DNA from: G963677485 sp942492855
GTDB taxonomy: Bacteria; Armatimonadota; HRBIN16
Assembly: GCA_942492855.1 (NCBI GenBank)
Contig: OW818647.1
Location: 1,922,001 to 1,986,000, forward strand
Direction of reading: 5' to 3'
Length of the DNA: 64,000 nucleotides
Each line of letters begins with the position of its first letter. The stretch's first letter is position 1. This document shows positions 25,911 through 35,075 of this stretch, piece by piece. The notes beneath the pieces are model-generated. The model was not told where the DNA came from and made no database searches. It was given only the letters and a program-made list of their open reading frames with translations. The translations under genes were made by a program, and so were the position numbers.

Positions 25911-27269
25911 CTACTTGTCGGCCTGGGCGCCGAAATACATGTCCAGAATCACATAGTCGAACAGGTTCACGCTGCCGTCGCCGTCCACATCGGCCATCTG
26001 CCAGGGCGTGTTGAAATGCTCATCCAGCACCACGTAGTCAAACAGGTTGACCCCGCCATCGGCGTTGGTGTCTCCGTTGCCCAGGCTGAGGGTGGCCACA
26101 GTGGCTGTGCCCGTGTCGGGGATGAAGAAAGTTGGCGACTTCTTGCCCAGGAAATGCAGCCCTTTGACATACAGCGTATGCACACCATAAGCCAGGGTGT
26201 CGATGCTGTAAGCGCCGTTGTTGCCTACATCCACCTGGTAGCTGCCCACCTCGGTGCCTTGGTTGTTCCGCAGCGACATCATCATCGGCACTTTTACGGG
26301 GTTCTTGAAGGTAAACTGGTTGAACACCAGCGTGCCTTGCAGCGTGGACCCGATGGATGGAACCGCATAGACCAGACCAGTGCCATACCAGTCGGTGGCC
26401 AACTGACCATATTTACCCTGGCTGATGCTGGTCGCGCCCCAAATGCCTTCCTGCTGCCACCAACAGAGGATGGCCCCTGACTTGTCAGACGCATAAACCA
26501 AACCGGGTTCCAGCGGCGATATCGTGATGGCGTGATACAGCGTATCGGGGTCCATCACTGTTGCCTGCCAGCCGGATAAACCATTCCGCACGATGCTCAA
26601 CTTGCTGTCGGTGCCCAGCGCGTATATCGTATTGGGGTCACCGCTGTCAATGAGCGCCGTCTGATAGCTGCCTGAGGCTATGATCACCTCTGGCTGCCAG
26701 TTCGTTTCGGCCTTAAACAGCACCAGACCGCCAGTTGTGGCGCAGGCCAGCACACGGTCTCCGGCTGCATACGCCCCGCGAAAAGTGGCCCCCTCATACA
26801 ACACACGCGTGACCGGGCTGATATTAACGAACCCGTATGAATACAAACCGCCGTTTTTTCCCACCATCCCCACGAAGCCATCATTGAACATGCCCGTCAT
26901 CAGGCTGGAATAGGGTCGGGAGGACTCCACACGGGTGGATGTCCAGCCTGCGCCTTTCAGCATCCGGTAGAGATAGCCGTCGGTGCGCAGACCGTATAAC
27001 TCTGTGCTACTGGTGCCAGGGGCCAGTGACATGTAGCGATTGTTGTTATCGATAACGGTGTTGACCCATGAGTTGCCGATGTATTCCGTGCTGACCACAC
27101 CCGAGCTCTTGCGCGCAACATACAGGCCTTTTGTGGCGTCTGTGCGCGCGCAAATCACATCAAACACGCGGTTCTCGCCCACATCGGTGCGGGTCCAGGT
27201 CGTCTGGGCATAAACGGGAGCCATACAAATCATTGCAGACAGGCATATCGCCAGTTTCGTGATGCTCAT
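25911..27269 (-). CDS. Secreted repeat protein with C-terminal dockerin-like domain
   Basis: A 452-residue protein; GGGAGG lies about eleven bases before the ATG at 27269. Signal peptide residues 1-21 (MAPVYAQ). Residues 23-330 are repetitive strands with aromatic and small residues (LYGLRTDGYLYRML, GMVGKNGGLYSYG, IYALGTDSKLSIVRNG, LVYASDKSGAILCWW), like a sugar-lectin or YncE-type propeller. The C-terminal ~60 residues contain two calcium-loop repeats, GDTNADGGVNLFDYVVLDEHF and, 15-20 residues on, ADVDGDGSVNLFDYVILDMY, the pair of EF-hand-like motifs of a type I dockerin. In non-cellulosomal phyla such domains are common on exported proteins and may mediate surface attachment. Monocistronic. 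Confidence 0.8.
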   Translation of the reverse strand: MSITKLAICLSAMICMAPVYAQTTWTRTDVGENRVFDVICARTDATKGLYVARKSSGVVSTEYIGNSWVNTVIDNNNRYMSLAPGTSSTELYGLRTDGYLYRMLKGAGWTSTRVESSRPYSSLMTGMFNDGFVGMVGKNGGLYSYGFVNISPVTRVLYEGATFRGAYAAGDRVLACATTGGLVLFKAETNWQPEVIIASGSYQTALIDSGDPNTIYALGTDSKLSIVRNGLSGWQATVMDPDTLYHAITISPLEPGLVYASDKSGAILCWWQQEGIWGATSISQGKYGQLATDWYGTGLVYAVPSIGSTLQGTLVFNQFTFKNPVKVPMMMSLRNNQGTEVGSYQVDVGNNGAYSIDTLAYGVHTLYVKGLHFLGKKSPTFFIPDTGTATVATLSLGNGDTNADGGVNLFDYVVLDEHFNTPWQMADVDGDGSVNLFDYVILDMYFGAQADK

Positions 27270-27696
27270 TTATGAGGGTACCTCCCTATCGATCGGTCGG
27301 AGTGAAATTCGGAAAGTATGATGCCACACATTTAGACTGGGTCACACCATCAGATTACCCGCAAATGAGGGCGATTATCATCCGTGTTTTCGAAATGAGC
27401 CGTGCCTGGCTTGGGTTGGCGGTTGTTGGCGTGGACTGTGGCCGTATGGATGCGGTCGGAACAGGTGGTGAAAGGATTGTCCCCGGGGTATATAGAGGCA
27501 AGTAAAAATACCAGTTTGCACCTCATATTGGCATAAATTCATGGAAAACCGTGCATGTTAAAAACGACAGCGTGTATACTTGATACTAGAATGGTGTACG
27601 GCCGTATCTGACAATCGACTCAACCACCAAGTTACACCATATTTGTTTTCACAGTGGCATAGAGATTCAAAACAAACCGTTGCGGAGGAGCCAGTA
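27270..27696. other. Divergent intergenic region
   Basis: Between the dockerin-like gene and the pseudopilin. It should carry both promoters; no repeat family member or gene recognised. The pilin ribosome site GCGGAGGAG is at 27682-27690. Confidence 0.5.
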
Positions 27697-28353
27697 ATGA
27701 AACATCGTCGCGCGTTCACGGTACTCGAACTGCTGGTGGTCATCGCCATCATCGGCGTACTGGCGGCGGTGTTATATCCTGTGCTGATCGGTGCGCGGAA
27801 AAAGGGCAAGGATGTGGTGTGTATCTCCAACCTGCGTCAGTGCGGTGTCGCCCTCAGGTTGTACATGAATGACTACGCCACAGAGCTGCCGCCTGATGAC
27901 CAGATGGCACATGAATTGTTGAAGAAGATGCCTACCTGCTGCCCCAATGATAAGGAATGGACCAAAGGCTGCACACTAACCTTTGGTAAGCCGCTCATCG
28001 GCTCCTACGCTTACACCCGCTCGGTGCCGGGCATCGAAAGGCTATCGGAGAAGGTGCTCAACGAGTTCTATTCACCCGAACATAACCAGATTTGGATGGC
28101 CGATATCTTCCATCCAAAAACGGATTTCCCATTGCCCTATTACGCGGATCGGGAGAGCTACAAGGAGTATCTAGATCGAATAAAGTCAGGCCGCATGTTG
28201 ATGCCGGATAGCTACCTCATGCTATTAAGTGACGGCCATGTTGAGGTCAATAATAACCCGATATTTGCGCGCCACCCTGGCATCGGTCAGACCCAAATCG
28301 GCTTTACATGGGGTACTGTATTTCAGTTTTACGCGAGCATGAATATCGAATAG
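27697..28353 (+). CDS. Type IV prepilin-like secreted protein
   Basis: A 218-residue protein. The ATG at 27697, seven bases after GGAGGAG, gives the proper short basic leader; a 39-codon upstream extension is rejected. MKHRRAFTVLELLVVIAIIG is a class III signal: cleavage before Phe, Glu at +5, then a hydrophobic helix to about residue 30. ISNLRQCGVALRLYMNDYA continues as in H-X9-DG/DUF1559-type proteins, and LMLLSDGHVEV near the C-terminus is the matching DGH motif. Such proteins are numerous in Planctomycetota and Armatimonadota and are thought to form pseudopili or surface structures processed by a prepilin peptidase. Cysteines CISN, TCCPN and GCT may form disulfides. Confidence 0.88.
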   Translation: MKHRRAFTVLELLVVIAIIGVLAAVLYPVLIGARKKGKDVVCISNLRQCGVALRLYMNDYATELPPDDQMAHELLKKMPTCCPNDKEWTKGCTLTFGKPLIGSYAYTRSVPGIERLSEKVLNEFYSPEHNQIWMADIFHPKTDFPLPYYADRESYKEYLDRIKSGRMLMPDSYLMLLSDGHVEVNNNPIFARHPGIGQTQIGFTWGTVFQFYASMNIE

Positions 28354-28418
28354 CCGCATTCACATGAGGGTGTATGGAGCTCCGGTAATGTCCTTCGTCA
28401 TTACCGACGGGTTTGGCT

Positions 28419-28492
28419 ACCCGCCAGACCGGCGCGGTCTACAGCTTTCTGCATTAGCTAGCGTACTGTCAGACCGCCCCGGACATATGCCT
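28419..28492 (-). repeat. R3 repeat, reversed
   Basis: GGCTACCCGCCAGACCGGCG to CTGTCAGACCGCCCCGGACA, lying between the pilin and the membrane-protein gene. Confidence 0.8.
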
Positions 28493-28531
28493 CGAGCGAT
28501 GCATCAAAGAACAGACAAGGGAGCAAAACTG

Positions 28532-29080
28532 ATGGACAAGATACGGACGACCCTGGCATGTGTATTCGGTACGCTGTCGAAGGATATCACGGAAAACCCG
28601 AAACTGGTCACTGCATATGTGGTGGTGCTGGTGTTAACGGGCGTGGTGATGGGGCTGTTTTGGTATATCCCGAACTCCATGTCTAGCACCACAAACCTGC
28701 CGGGTGCGCAATCTGCAAACTACCTGGCGGGTCTAGTGTCACAGTCTCTGGTGGCCATGTTGTTTGTGTGCATCGCCTGTTTGCTGCGACGCTATTGGCC
28801 GTTTTATGGTGCGATACTGGCTGCCTATACCGTGTATGCGCTGTATCTGACGGCCATGGCCACCACCAATAACCCCGAACCGATCGACCGACTGGGGTTG
28901 CTGACGGTCATAGTGGTGACCGCTGTGGAAATCCTGCTGGTGCCGGCCCTTATGTTCTTTGGTCTGTGCTGTTTGGCTGGTCTGCCTCGACCACACAGCC
29001 GAGGCTGGGGTGCCTGTTTGAAGGAAAAGAGCTTCGGAGGAGTCAGGAGGCAGGAGGCGAGGAGTCAGGAGCGGAGATAA
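28532..29080 (+). CDS. Small polytopic membrane protein of unknown function
   Basis: A 182-residue protein from the ATG at 28532, with AAGGGAG nine bases before it. Four hydrophobic stretches are seen, roughly residues 25-45 (VTAYVVVLVLTGVVMGLFWY), 62-85, 90-110 and 125-150. No family motif is recognised. The final 20 residues (GGVRRQEARSQERR) are encoded by a GGAGGCAGGAG-type simple repeat that continues past the stop, so the natural C-terminus has probably been replaced or extended by repeat DNA. Neighbours are pseudopilins on both sides, but no operon link is visible. Confidence 0.7.
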   Translation: MDKIRTTLACVFGTLSKDITENPKLVTAYVVVLVLTGVVMGLFWYIPNSMSSTTNLPGAQSANYLAGLVSQSLVAMLFVCIACLLRRYWPFYGAILAAYTVYALYLTAMATTNNPEPIDRLGLLTVIVVTAVEILLVPALMFFGLCCLAGLPRPHSRGWGACLKEKSFGGVRRQEARSQERR

Positions 29081-29191
29081 TACATACAGTCGAAACGATA
29101 TTAACAACTATACATTTGTATGTGATGAGGAACAACCATACCGGCTTTCCCCTCCTAACTCCTGCCTCCTGCCTCCTGTCTCCTCCGCTCA
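29034..29191. repeat. Inverted simple-sequence repeat of GGAGGCAGGAG words
   Basis: AGGAGTCAGGAGGCAGGAGG (29037-29056) is mirrored by CTCCTGCCTCCTGCCTCCTG (29159-29178) about 100 bases away. The left arm overlaps the end of the membrane-protein gene; the right arm abuts the end of the convergent pilin gene. Confidence 0.8.
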
Positions 29192-30124
29192 TTCCTTATC
29201 CGTATCCGGCAGGAACATGGGCGCGTCGTAGCAGCCGTGGTCGCTGAGGTAGTTACGGTAGTCATCGGCCAGGGGGGCTTTGGGGTTGGCCCCCGCGCGC
29301 AGATAGCGTGGCTGGGTCAGCCGGTTCGCCGCCGCATAACTCATCACCGGCTTGAACATGGCCGCATGGCCGTCGCAGTAGAGCATATTCAGCTTGTCGC
29401 CGTGCGGGTTGGGGTCTAACCCGTTCGCGGAGGGCCACAGTTCGCCGGTGCCACCGTTCTGACCACCATGACAGCCCTCGGCATCGCCCTGGTAGTGACA
29501 CGCCTCCAGACTGTTTCGACATCGCAGCAGGGGCAGACTCCGCGCGTGGCCCAGATAGGCACTCTTCGCCTGCCCTTCCCACATCAGCACCAGACCGCTG
29601 GGCCAGGCCACCTGCGAGTCGGGCAGAGCCATCAGGTAGCCGTTGTAGTTGTAGGTAGTGGTCTGGGGCGTCTTCTTTTGCTTGGGGTAGTAGTCCGTCA
29701 TCTCCGGCGACCGGAAAAGCTGGGCACTGGGGCAGGCAAGAATCTTCCAGCTTTTGATGTAGGGCATCAGCGAATTCGCCCAGGCCACCCTCATGCCGTC
29801 AGCGAGACGGTTGGTCTCATCGGTGGTCCAACCGCCGACGGTGTCATACGGCACCCATCCCGCCGGGGTTTCGATGCTGACCATATCCAGCCAGCCGATA
29901 TCGGGCCGCTCAAACCAGCCATACGCCAGAGGGAAGGTGTCATCATTATCGGATTTATACAGTGACATCGCCGATCCCCACTGCTTGAGGTTGCTGATGC
30001 ACGCCGCCTGTTTGGCCCTTTCCCGCGCCTGAGCAAACACGGGGAACAGGATCGCCGCGAGTATTGCGATAATAGCAATAACCACTAGCAGCTCGATGAG
30101 AGTAAAGGCTGTCTGCCTGCGCAC
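29189..30124 (-). CDS. Type IV prepilin-like protein, H-X9-DG/DUF1559 type
   Basis: A 311-residue protein. The start is taken as GTG at 30124, because AAGGGGG lies about six bases upstream and it yields the short leader VRRQTAFTLIELLVVIAIIA with cleavage before Phe and Glu at +5; an ATG 21 codons earlier gives an implausibly long leader. After the helix comes LFPVFAQARERAKQAACISN and LKQWGSAMSLYKSDNDDTFP, a form very frequent in Armatimonadota, and near the end LNMLYCDGHAAMFKP. Eight cysteines suggest disulfides outside the cell. Processed by a prepilin peptidase not present in the window. Convergent with the membrane-protein gene. Confidence 0.88.
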   Translation of the reverse strand: MRRQTAFTLIELLVVIAIIAILAAILFPVFAQARERAKQAACISNLKQWGSAMSLYKSDNDDTFPLAYGWFERPDIGWLDMVSIETPAGWVPYDTVGGWTTDETNRLADGMRVAWANSLMPYIKSWKILACPSAQLFRSPEMTDYYPKQKKTPQTTTYNYNGYLMALPDSQVAWPSGLVLMWEGQAKSAYLGHARSLPLLRCRNSLEACHYQGDAEGCHGGQNGGTGELWPSANGLDPNPHGDKLNMLYCDGHAAMFKPVMSYAAANRLTQPRYLRAGANPKAPLADDYRNYLSDHGCYDAPMFLPDTDKE

Positions 30125-30236
30125 GTGCGGCCCCCTTAGGCGATATGATCTGCGGAGAGTGATGTAACTTTGAGACGCATCTATCATGCCCAGTCTAATA
30201 CCCGTAAATCGAACAACAGGCATATGGCCTCCGATT
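30125..30236. other. Upstream region of the minus-strand pilin
   Basis: Leader of the pilin gene; no further feature seen. Confidence 0.4.
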
Positions 30237-30435
30237 CCGCGACATAAATGTCTCGGCTATTGATCACTAAGACCGCTAAAGCGGCCTACCGGACATCTCG
30301 CCGTATCTACACACTCGGATGTCAAACGTAGCATCGTTACAAAGCCCATATGCACCAGATTCCCATACAGCGCGAAGCCCTGTAGCCTGCTTCAGCAGGC
30401 TTGGTATGTCAATAGCCGAGACATTGATGTCGCGG
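30237..30435. mobile_element. R4 MITE-like element, 199 bp, second end type
   Basis: Left CCGCGACATAAATGTCTCGG and right ending CCGAGACATTGATGTCGCGG are inverted copies about 28 bases long (one or two mismatches). Inside are mini-hairpins CCGCTAAAGCGG and CCTGCTTCAGCAGG. No coding capacity. Confidence 0.75.
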
Positions 30436-30605
30436 CGGCGAAGCATGGGAAACAAGCTACCGCAGACCACGCTCCTACTACCCAACTTTTAGACGCGTCC
30501 GTTGTGCCAGCGGAAGCACGATATATCGTACACTAACAGTGTAGTGTACAGCTTTCAAGCACCGTAATACCGCTTATTAACGACCGCATCACACGGAGGA
30601 TGGCT

Positions 30606-32018
30606 ATGCCGCTTGCAGATATCGGCCTGATTGGGCTTGCAGTAATGGGCGAAAACCTGGTTTTGAACATGGAACGAAATGGCTTTACCGTGGCCGTTTA
30701 TAACCGAACCACCAGCAAGGTCGACGACTTTATCAATGGCCAGGCCGCCGGGAAGAACATCATCGGTACACATTCCCTCGAGGATTTGGTCAGCAGTCTG
30801 GTCGTCCCGCGAAAGCTGATGCTGATGGTCAAAGCCGGTCCTGCGGTGGATGACCTTGTGAAAGCGCTCATCCCGCTGCTTGAAGAGGGCGATATCATCA
30901 TAGATGGTGGCAACAGCCACTATCCCGATACCATCCGGCGCACGGCGGTTGTGGAGGACATGGGTCTCCATTACATGGGCGTGGGTGTGTCGGGCGGCGA
31001 AAAAGGCGCATTGCTGGGACCCAGCATCATGCCGGGCGGCAGCCACAAGGCGTGGAAGCTGATGCAGCCGATCTTTCAGGCGATCGCAGCGAAGGTCAGC
31101 GATGGAGGAATCTGCTGCCAGTATGTGGGAGCTGACGGCGCCGGGCACTTTGTGAAGATGGTGCACAACGGCATTGAGTACGGCGACATGCAGCTCATCA
31201 GCGAGGCCTATTTCCTGCTCAGCCAGGTGTGCGGATTGAGTGCGGCGGAGTTGCACGACATCTTCGACGAGTGGAACAAGGGCGAGCTGAACAGCTACCT
31301 CATCGAGATCACACGCGACATCCTGGCCACTATCGACCCCCTCACTGGTAAGCCGCTGGTGGAGCTGATCCTGGACGAGGCGGGCCAGAAGGGCACCGGT
31401 TTGTGGACCAGTCAGGCCGCGCTGGAGCTCGGTATCGCCGCCCCCACGGTAGCGGAGGCGGTGTTCGCCCGCAGCATCAGCGCCATAAAGAGCCAGCGTG
31501 TGGAGGCCTCCAAACTGCTCAACGCCCCTGAGTTTAAATTCACCGGAAACACCACGGAACTGGTGGAATCGGTGCGGAAGGCGTTGTTTGTCAGCAAGAT
31601 ATGTTCCTACGCGCAGGGGTTCCAGTTGATGCGCTCCGCTAGTGAGAAGTATGACTGGAAGTTGAACTACGGCGAAATCGCGCTGATGTGGCGCGGCGGC
31701 TGCATCATCCGGGCGCAGTTCCTTGACAAAATCGAGGGGGCGTTCCATGCTCAACCCGATCTAGCCAACCTGATGCTGGCGCCTTACTTCCAGCAGGTTC
31801 TGAACGGCTATCAGCCTGCCTGGAGGCACGTGGTGGCCACGGCCGTGCAGGCCGGTGTGGCGGTACCCGCCTTCAGCAGTGCGCTGGCCTATTTTGACGG
31901 CTACCGCTCCGAAACGCTGCCCGCGAATATGCTTCAGGCCCAGCGCGACTACTTCGGTGCGCACACTTACAAACGCATCGACAGGGATGGTGTTTTTCAC
32001 ACGGAATGGGGCGAATAA
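30606..32018 (+). CDS. gnd: 6-phosphogluconate dehydrogenase, decarboxylating
   Basis: A 470-residue cytoplasmic enzyme of the pentose phosphate pathway, oxidising 6-phosphogluconate to ribulose 5-phosphate with NADP(+). An ATG at 30600 directly abuts GGAGG, so the second ATG at 30606, six bases from that site, is the likely start. Motifs in order: dinucleotide fold IGLIGLAVMGENLVLNM, VYNRTTSKVDDF, IIDGGNSHYPDT, GVSGGEKGALLGPSIMPGG, the active-site stretch HFVKMVHNGIEYGDMQLISE (Lys and His-Asn), QKGTGLWTSQAALELG and a C-terminal AQRDYFGAHTYKRID substrate loop. Full-length for the long (E. coli-type) Gnd class. The NlpC/P60 gene begins inside its last codons. Confidence 0.97.
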   Translation: MPLADIGLIGLAVMGENLVLNMERNGFTVAVYNRTTSKVDDFINGQAAGKNIIGTHSLEDLVSSLVVPRKLMLMVKAGPAVDDLVKALIPLLEEGDIIIDGGNSHYPDTIRRTAVVEDMGLHYMGVGVSGGEKGALLGPSIMPGGSHKAWKLMQPIFQAIAAKVSDGGICCQYVGADGAGHFVKMVHNGIEYGDMQLISEAYFLLSQVCGLSAAELHDIFDEWNKGELNSYLIEITRDILATIDPLTGKPLVELILDEAGQKGTGLWTSQAALELGIAAPTVAEAVFARSISAIKSQRVEASKLLNAPEFKFTGNTTELVESVRKALFVSKICSYAQGFQLMRSASEKYDWKLNYGEIALMWRGGCIIRAQFLDKIEGAFHAQPDLANLMLAPYFQQVLNGYQPAWRHVVATAVQAGVAVPAFSSALAYFDGYRSETLPANMLQAQRDYFGAHTYKRIDRDGVFHTEWGE

Positions 32019-33106
32019 CCGCTTTCCTGTTGTATCGATTGATCTTGGTGCTCTGCGCCGTGGCGATGTTTCCCATCACCGCTTCGGCGCAGAGCACGGT
32101 CGACTGGGACGCTGCGATGGCCCGACCATCCAACTCCGTGTGGGCCTACGCTCATCGGCTGCTGATCAAGACCGCGGACGGCCGTCTGCTGCTCTGCCAG
32201 ACCGACACCCGAAGCTGCCGAGAATACGCCCCACCAGCCATCGGGGAGCTGAGCCTCGCAGGTGACAGTGTGCTGGCACGCGATGGCCGCAGCACTCTGG
32301 CCTTGAACGAGCAGACGGGCGAATGGCAGCCATCCACGCTAACAAATGATCCAAAGGAGCCAAAACTGCCTGCTGCCCGCTCGGTCAGCCGCTGGGCCGG
32401 CGGTTATGGTGGTCTGTTCGCCGACTACTTCAGCCTGTGGTTTTCCGCCAGCCAGAGCTGGAGCAACCTCGCGTTGCCGGATTTCACCTCCAGGATTACT
32501 GCCGCCGTGCCCAGTTGGGACGGGTCTTGTGTTTGGTTCCTGGCCAGAAACCAGCTGGCGGTCACCGAGCTGGCATCGCGACGCAGCACCCTCCTACTGC
32601 CATGGAACACACCGGGCATCTCGTTGAAGGCGATCGCTCCGGCACCCTCTGGTGTGTGGGTGGCCTCGAATTACGGCACTATGCTGCTGGATAACCGCCA
32701 AACTCACCCTGTGTTTGTGAGAGCTCGAATGGACAACCCGTTGGACACGCGCATGGACAGCACACAGGAACGGTTGGTGGCGCTTGTGGAGAAGTGGCAG
32801 GGCACACCTTATCTATATGGTGCGCAGAAGTGCCAGGTCAGCACCGACTGCAGCGGATTTGTGGGCGGAGTGTATGCAGAGCTGGGCATCAAACTTCCGC
32901 GCAGCAGTCAGGCGATCGGGCAGTATTCCGCGTTGCCGACCATCACCGATGAGCTGCAGATCGGCGATCTGTTGGTCACCCCGGGCCACGTGGCGATGTA
33001 TATGGGCAACGGTCTGACCGTGGAGGCCAGCGTCAGCCGGGGAGTCACCTGGGGCACGGTTTCGGGCCGCAGCGGCGTGGTGGTCAAACGCGTGCTGCGG
33101 GATTGA
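32006..33106 (+). CDS. Exported NlpC/P60 cysteine peptidase
   Basis: A 366-residue protein overlapping gnd by 13 bases in another frame. Signal peptide at residues 5-29 (SAQS). Residues 40-240 form beta-rich repeats, possibly a propeller or SH3-like wall-binding part. Residues 250-366 are an NlpC/P60 domain: YLYGAQKCQVSTDCSGFVGG with catalytic Cys282, LQIGDLLVTPGHVAMYMGNG with His328, and a likely third polar residue after it. These enzymes cut gamma-D-Glu-diaminopimelate or related bonds in peptidoglycan stem peptides, in the periplasm. No independent ribosome site is evident, so translation probably depends on gnd; the pairing with a sugar-phosphate dehydrogenase is likely fortuitous or a matter of shared expression. 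Confidence 0.87.
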   Translation: MGRITAFLLYRLILVLCAVAMFPITASAQSTVDWDAAMARPSNSVWAYAHRLLIKTADGRLLLCQTDTRSCREYAPPAIGELSLAGDSVLARDGRSTLALNEQTGEWQPSTLTNDPKEPKLPAARSVSRWAGGYGGLFADYFSLWFSASQSWSNLALPDFTSRITAAVPSWDGSCVWFLARNQLAVTELASRRSTLLLPWNTPGISLKAIAPAPSGVWVASNYGTMLLDNRQTHPVFVRARMDNPLDTRMDSTQERLVALVEKWQGTPYLYGAQKCQVSTDCSGFVGGVYAELGIKLPRSSQAIGQYSALPTITDELQIGDLLVTPGHVAMYMGNGLTVEASVSRGVTWGTVSGRSGVVVKRVLRD

Positions 33107-33443
33107 CTCACGTGGAGACGCGGAGTGCGCGGAGGGGAATGGACCGCGCCGGTTTTTCGGAGTAATAACAATCGCCATGGAGCCCATTTCCGGCGCGGTC
33201 TGGCGGATAGCCCAAGATCCCCATCCGAACCCATCCGCGTAATCCGTGGTTCAGACTAGCCCCGGGCATGCGGTGTCCTTGATCATAGGCACCTACAAGT
33301 GGTAACATCCTCCAATACATGTTGTAACAACACGTTATACTATCCTTGGAAATAGAAGGAATCCAGCCATTCGTGACGACCAGGGGCTTATGTAGCCTAC
33401 AGCAATGAACATGCACCAAAGACCATATAGCAGAGGCAATATC
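33107..33443. other. Gap with R2 and R5 repeats
   Basis: R2 at 33142-33211, R5 words (CATCCGAACCCATCCGCGTA, ATCCGTGGTTCAG) at 33224-33256, then AT-rich DNA that should hold the promoter of the AlbA_2 gene. Confidence 0.6.
33142..33211 (+). repeat. R2 repeat
   Basis: GACCGCGCCGG ... CCGGCGCGGTC bracket followed by TGGCGGATAGCC. Confidence 0.85.
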
Positions 33444-35075
33444 ATGATTATAAGTATCGATCAGCTCAATAAATGGATGCTTAGTGATGAGAATGAGCAC
33501 CTTGACTTCAAAGAGGCTCGAGAGAACTACTCATTGGAGAAACTCGAGAAATACTGTGTAGCATTCGCCAATGAAGGTGGTGGATACCTTATCTTGGGCG
33601 TCACTGACAAAAGACCGCGTCAGGTGGTCGGCACGAATGCCTTTAAGGATGTCGTCCATACATCCCATGCGATATATGATAGATTGCATTTCCGAGTAGA
33701 CATCCAGGCGATTGATCACCCAAATGGACGAGTGCTTGTGTTTGAAGTTCCCTCAAGGCCGATGGGTGTACCGATTGAGTTTAATGGGCAGTATTTGATG
33801 CGAAGTGGTGACAGCTTGGTGCCTATGACTCAGGATTCAATTAAAAGGATATTTTATGAATCCAAACCTGATTTCTCGGCACAGATATGTCTCAAAGCGT
33901 CGTTGTCTGATCTCGACCCAGCCGCCATAGAAACATTCCGCAGGATGTGGGTCCGAAAATCTGGCACCAATTCACTGCAACACCAATCTGTAGACCAATT
34001 GCTTGCTGATGCTGAATTATTTGTAGAGGGTGGTATTACATACGCAGCCCTTATCCTATTCGGTACAAGAACCACGCTTGGCAGATACCTGCCTCAGTCA
34101 GAAATCGTGTTCGAATACCGATCTACTGAAGCGTCTATACAATATCAGCAGCGGATCGAATATCGTGAAGGCTTTTTCAGGCTGTTCGATGATTTATGGG
34201 AGAAAATAAGCCTTCGGAATGACATACAACAGTTCAGTGAAGGCTTTGTTGTATGGGATATCCCCACATTTAATGAAAGTGTTGTGAGGGAAGCGGTCTT
34301 GAATGCTGTGGCCCATCGTGATTATAGTTATCCCGGCTCGGTGTTTATCCGCCAATACCCACGTTACCTGGAGGTTGTAAGCCCAGGTGGGTTACTCCCA
34401 GGCATCACCCCAGAAAACATAATGAGGCGTCATGCGCCACGAAACCGCCGTATAGCCGAAAGTTTTTCCAGATGTGGGCTCGTTGAACGATCCGGGCAAG
34501 GGGTCGACAAAATGATCCGAGAAAGCATAAAGGAGAGTAAGCCTACCCCAGACTTCACAGAAACGGACAACCATCAAGTATTTCTGACTTTGCGTGGCGA
34601 TGTGCAAGATCCTCAGTTCCTGAGGTTTCTTGAGAAATTGGGTGAAGAACGGTTGACCTCGTTTTCTACTGATGACCTGATGATACTAAATGAGCTGCAT
34701 AAGGAACATCCGATTACGGACAATATGAAACAACGCTTACCGATGCTCATCAAACAGGGAATTGTAGAACGGCTTGGATATGGTAAAGGTGTTCGGTATA
34801 TCCTATCCCATCAGTTCTATAAGCATCTTGGAGAGCGTGGCTCATACACTAGACAAAGAGGCCTCGATCACAACACAAACAAGGCTTTGTTATTGTCACA
34901 CATTACAAGTTGTGGAAATGAAGGGTGTCAACTTAAGGAATTACGGCAAGTCTTACCCAGCTTGTCCAAAGATCAGGTTCAATCGCTACTACGAGAGCTT
35001 AAGACCGATCATGAGGTGGTGATGGAGGGCAATACAAGTGCTGCTAGGTGGAAGCTACCCAATTCCAGCATATGA
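33444..35075 (+). CDS. AlbA_2 (Schlafen-type) DNA-binding / RecG-C-like ATP-binding protein
   Basis: A 543-residue protein; the ATG at 33444 follows CAGAGG at seven bases. N-terminal AlbA_2 domain (about residues 15-130): ENEHLDFKEARENYS, CVAFANEGGGYLILGVTD, RVLVFEVPSRP. Middle to C-terminal part is the GHKL-ATPase-like module found in proteins called 'ATP-dependent DNA helicase RecG-like': ESVVREAVLNAVAHRDYS, VSPGGLLPGITPENIM, RNRRIAESFSRCGLVERSGQ and GVDKMI. Two winged-helix segments follow, the last LKELRQVLPSLSKDQVQSLL. Proteins of this kind are transcription regulators or accessory defence-type genes; function here is unknown. Codon use and base composition are clearly more A+T-rich than neighbours, pointing to acquisition. 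Monocistronic. Confidence 0.85.
   Translation: MIISIDQLNKWMLSDENEHLDFKEARENYSLEKLEKYCVAFANEGGGYLILGVTDKRPRQVVGTNAFKDVVHTSHAIYDRLHFRVDIQAIDHPNGRVLVFEVPSRPMGVPIEFNGQYLMRSGDSLVPMTQDSIKRIFYESKPDFSAQICLKASLSDLDPAAIETFRRMWVRKSGTNSLQHQSVDQLLADAELFVEGGITYAALILFGTRTTLGRYLPQSEIVFEYRSTEASIQYQQRIEYREGFFRLFDDLWEKISLRNDIQQFSEGFVVWDIPTFNESVVREAVLNAVAHRDYSYPGSVFIRQYPRYLEVVSPGGLLPGITPENIMRRHAPRNRRIAESFSRCGLVERSGQGVDKMIRESIKESKPTPDFTETDNHQVFLTLRGDVQDPQFLRFLEKLGEERLTSFSTDDLMILNELHKEHPITDNMKQRLPMLIKQGIVERLGYGKGVRYILSHQFYKHLGERGSYTRQRGLDHNTNKALLLSHITSCGNEGCQLKELRQVLPSLSKDQVQSLLRELKTDHEVVMEGNTSAARWKLPNSSI

Noticed and set aside
30555..31754. 399-codon open frame opposite gnd
   Set aside because: Antisense shadow of a highly conserved gene; the gnd motifs explain the sequence.
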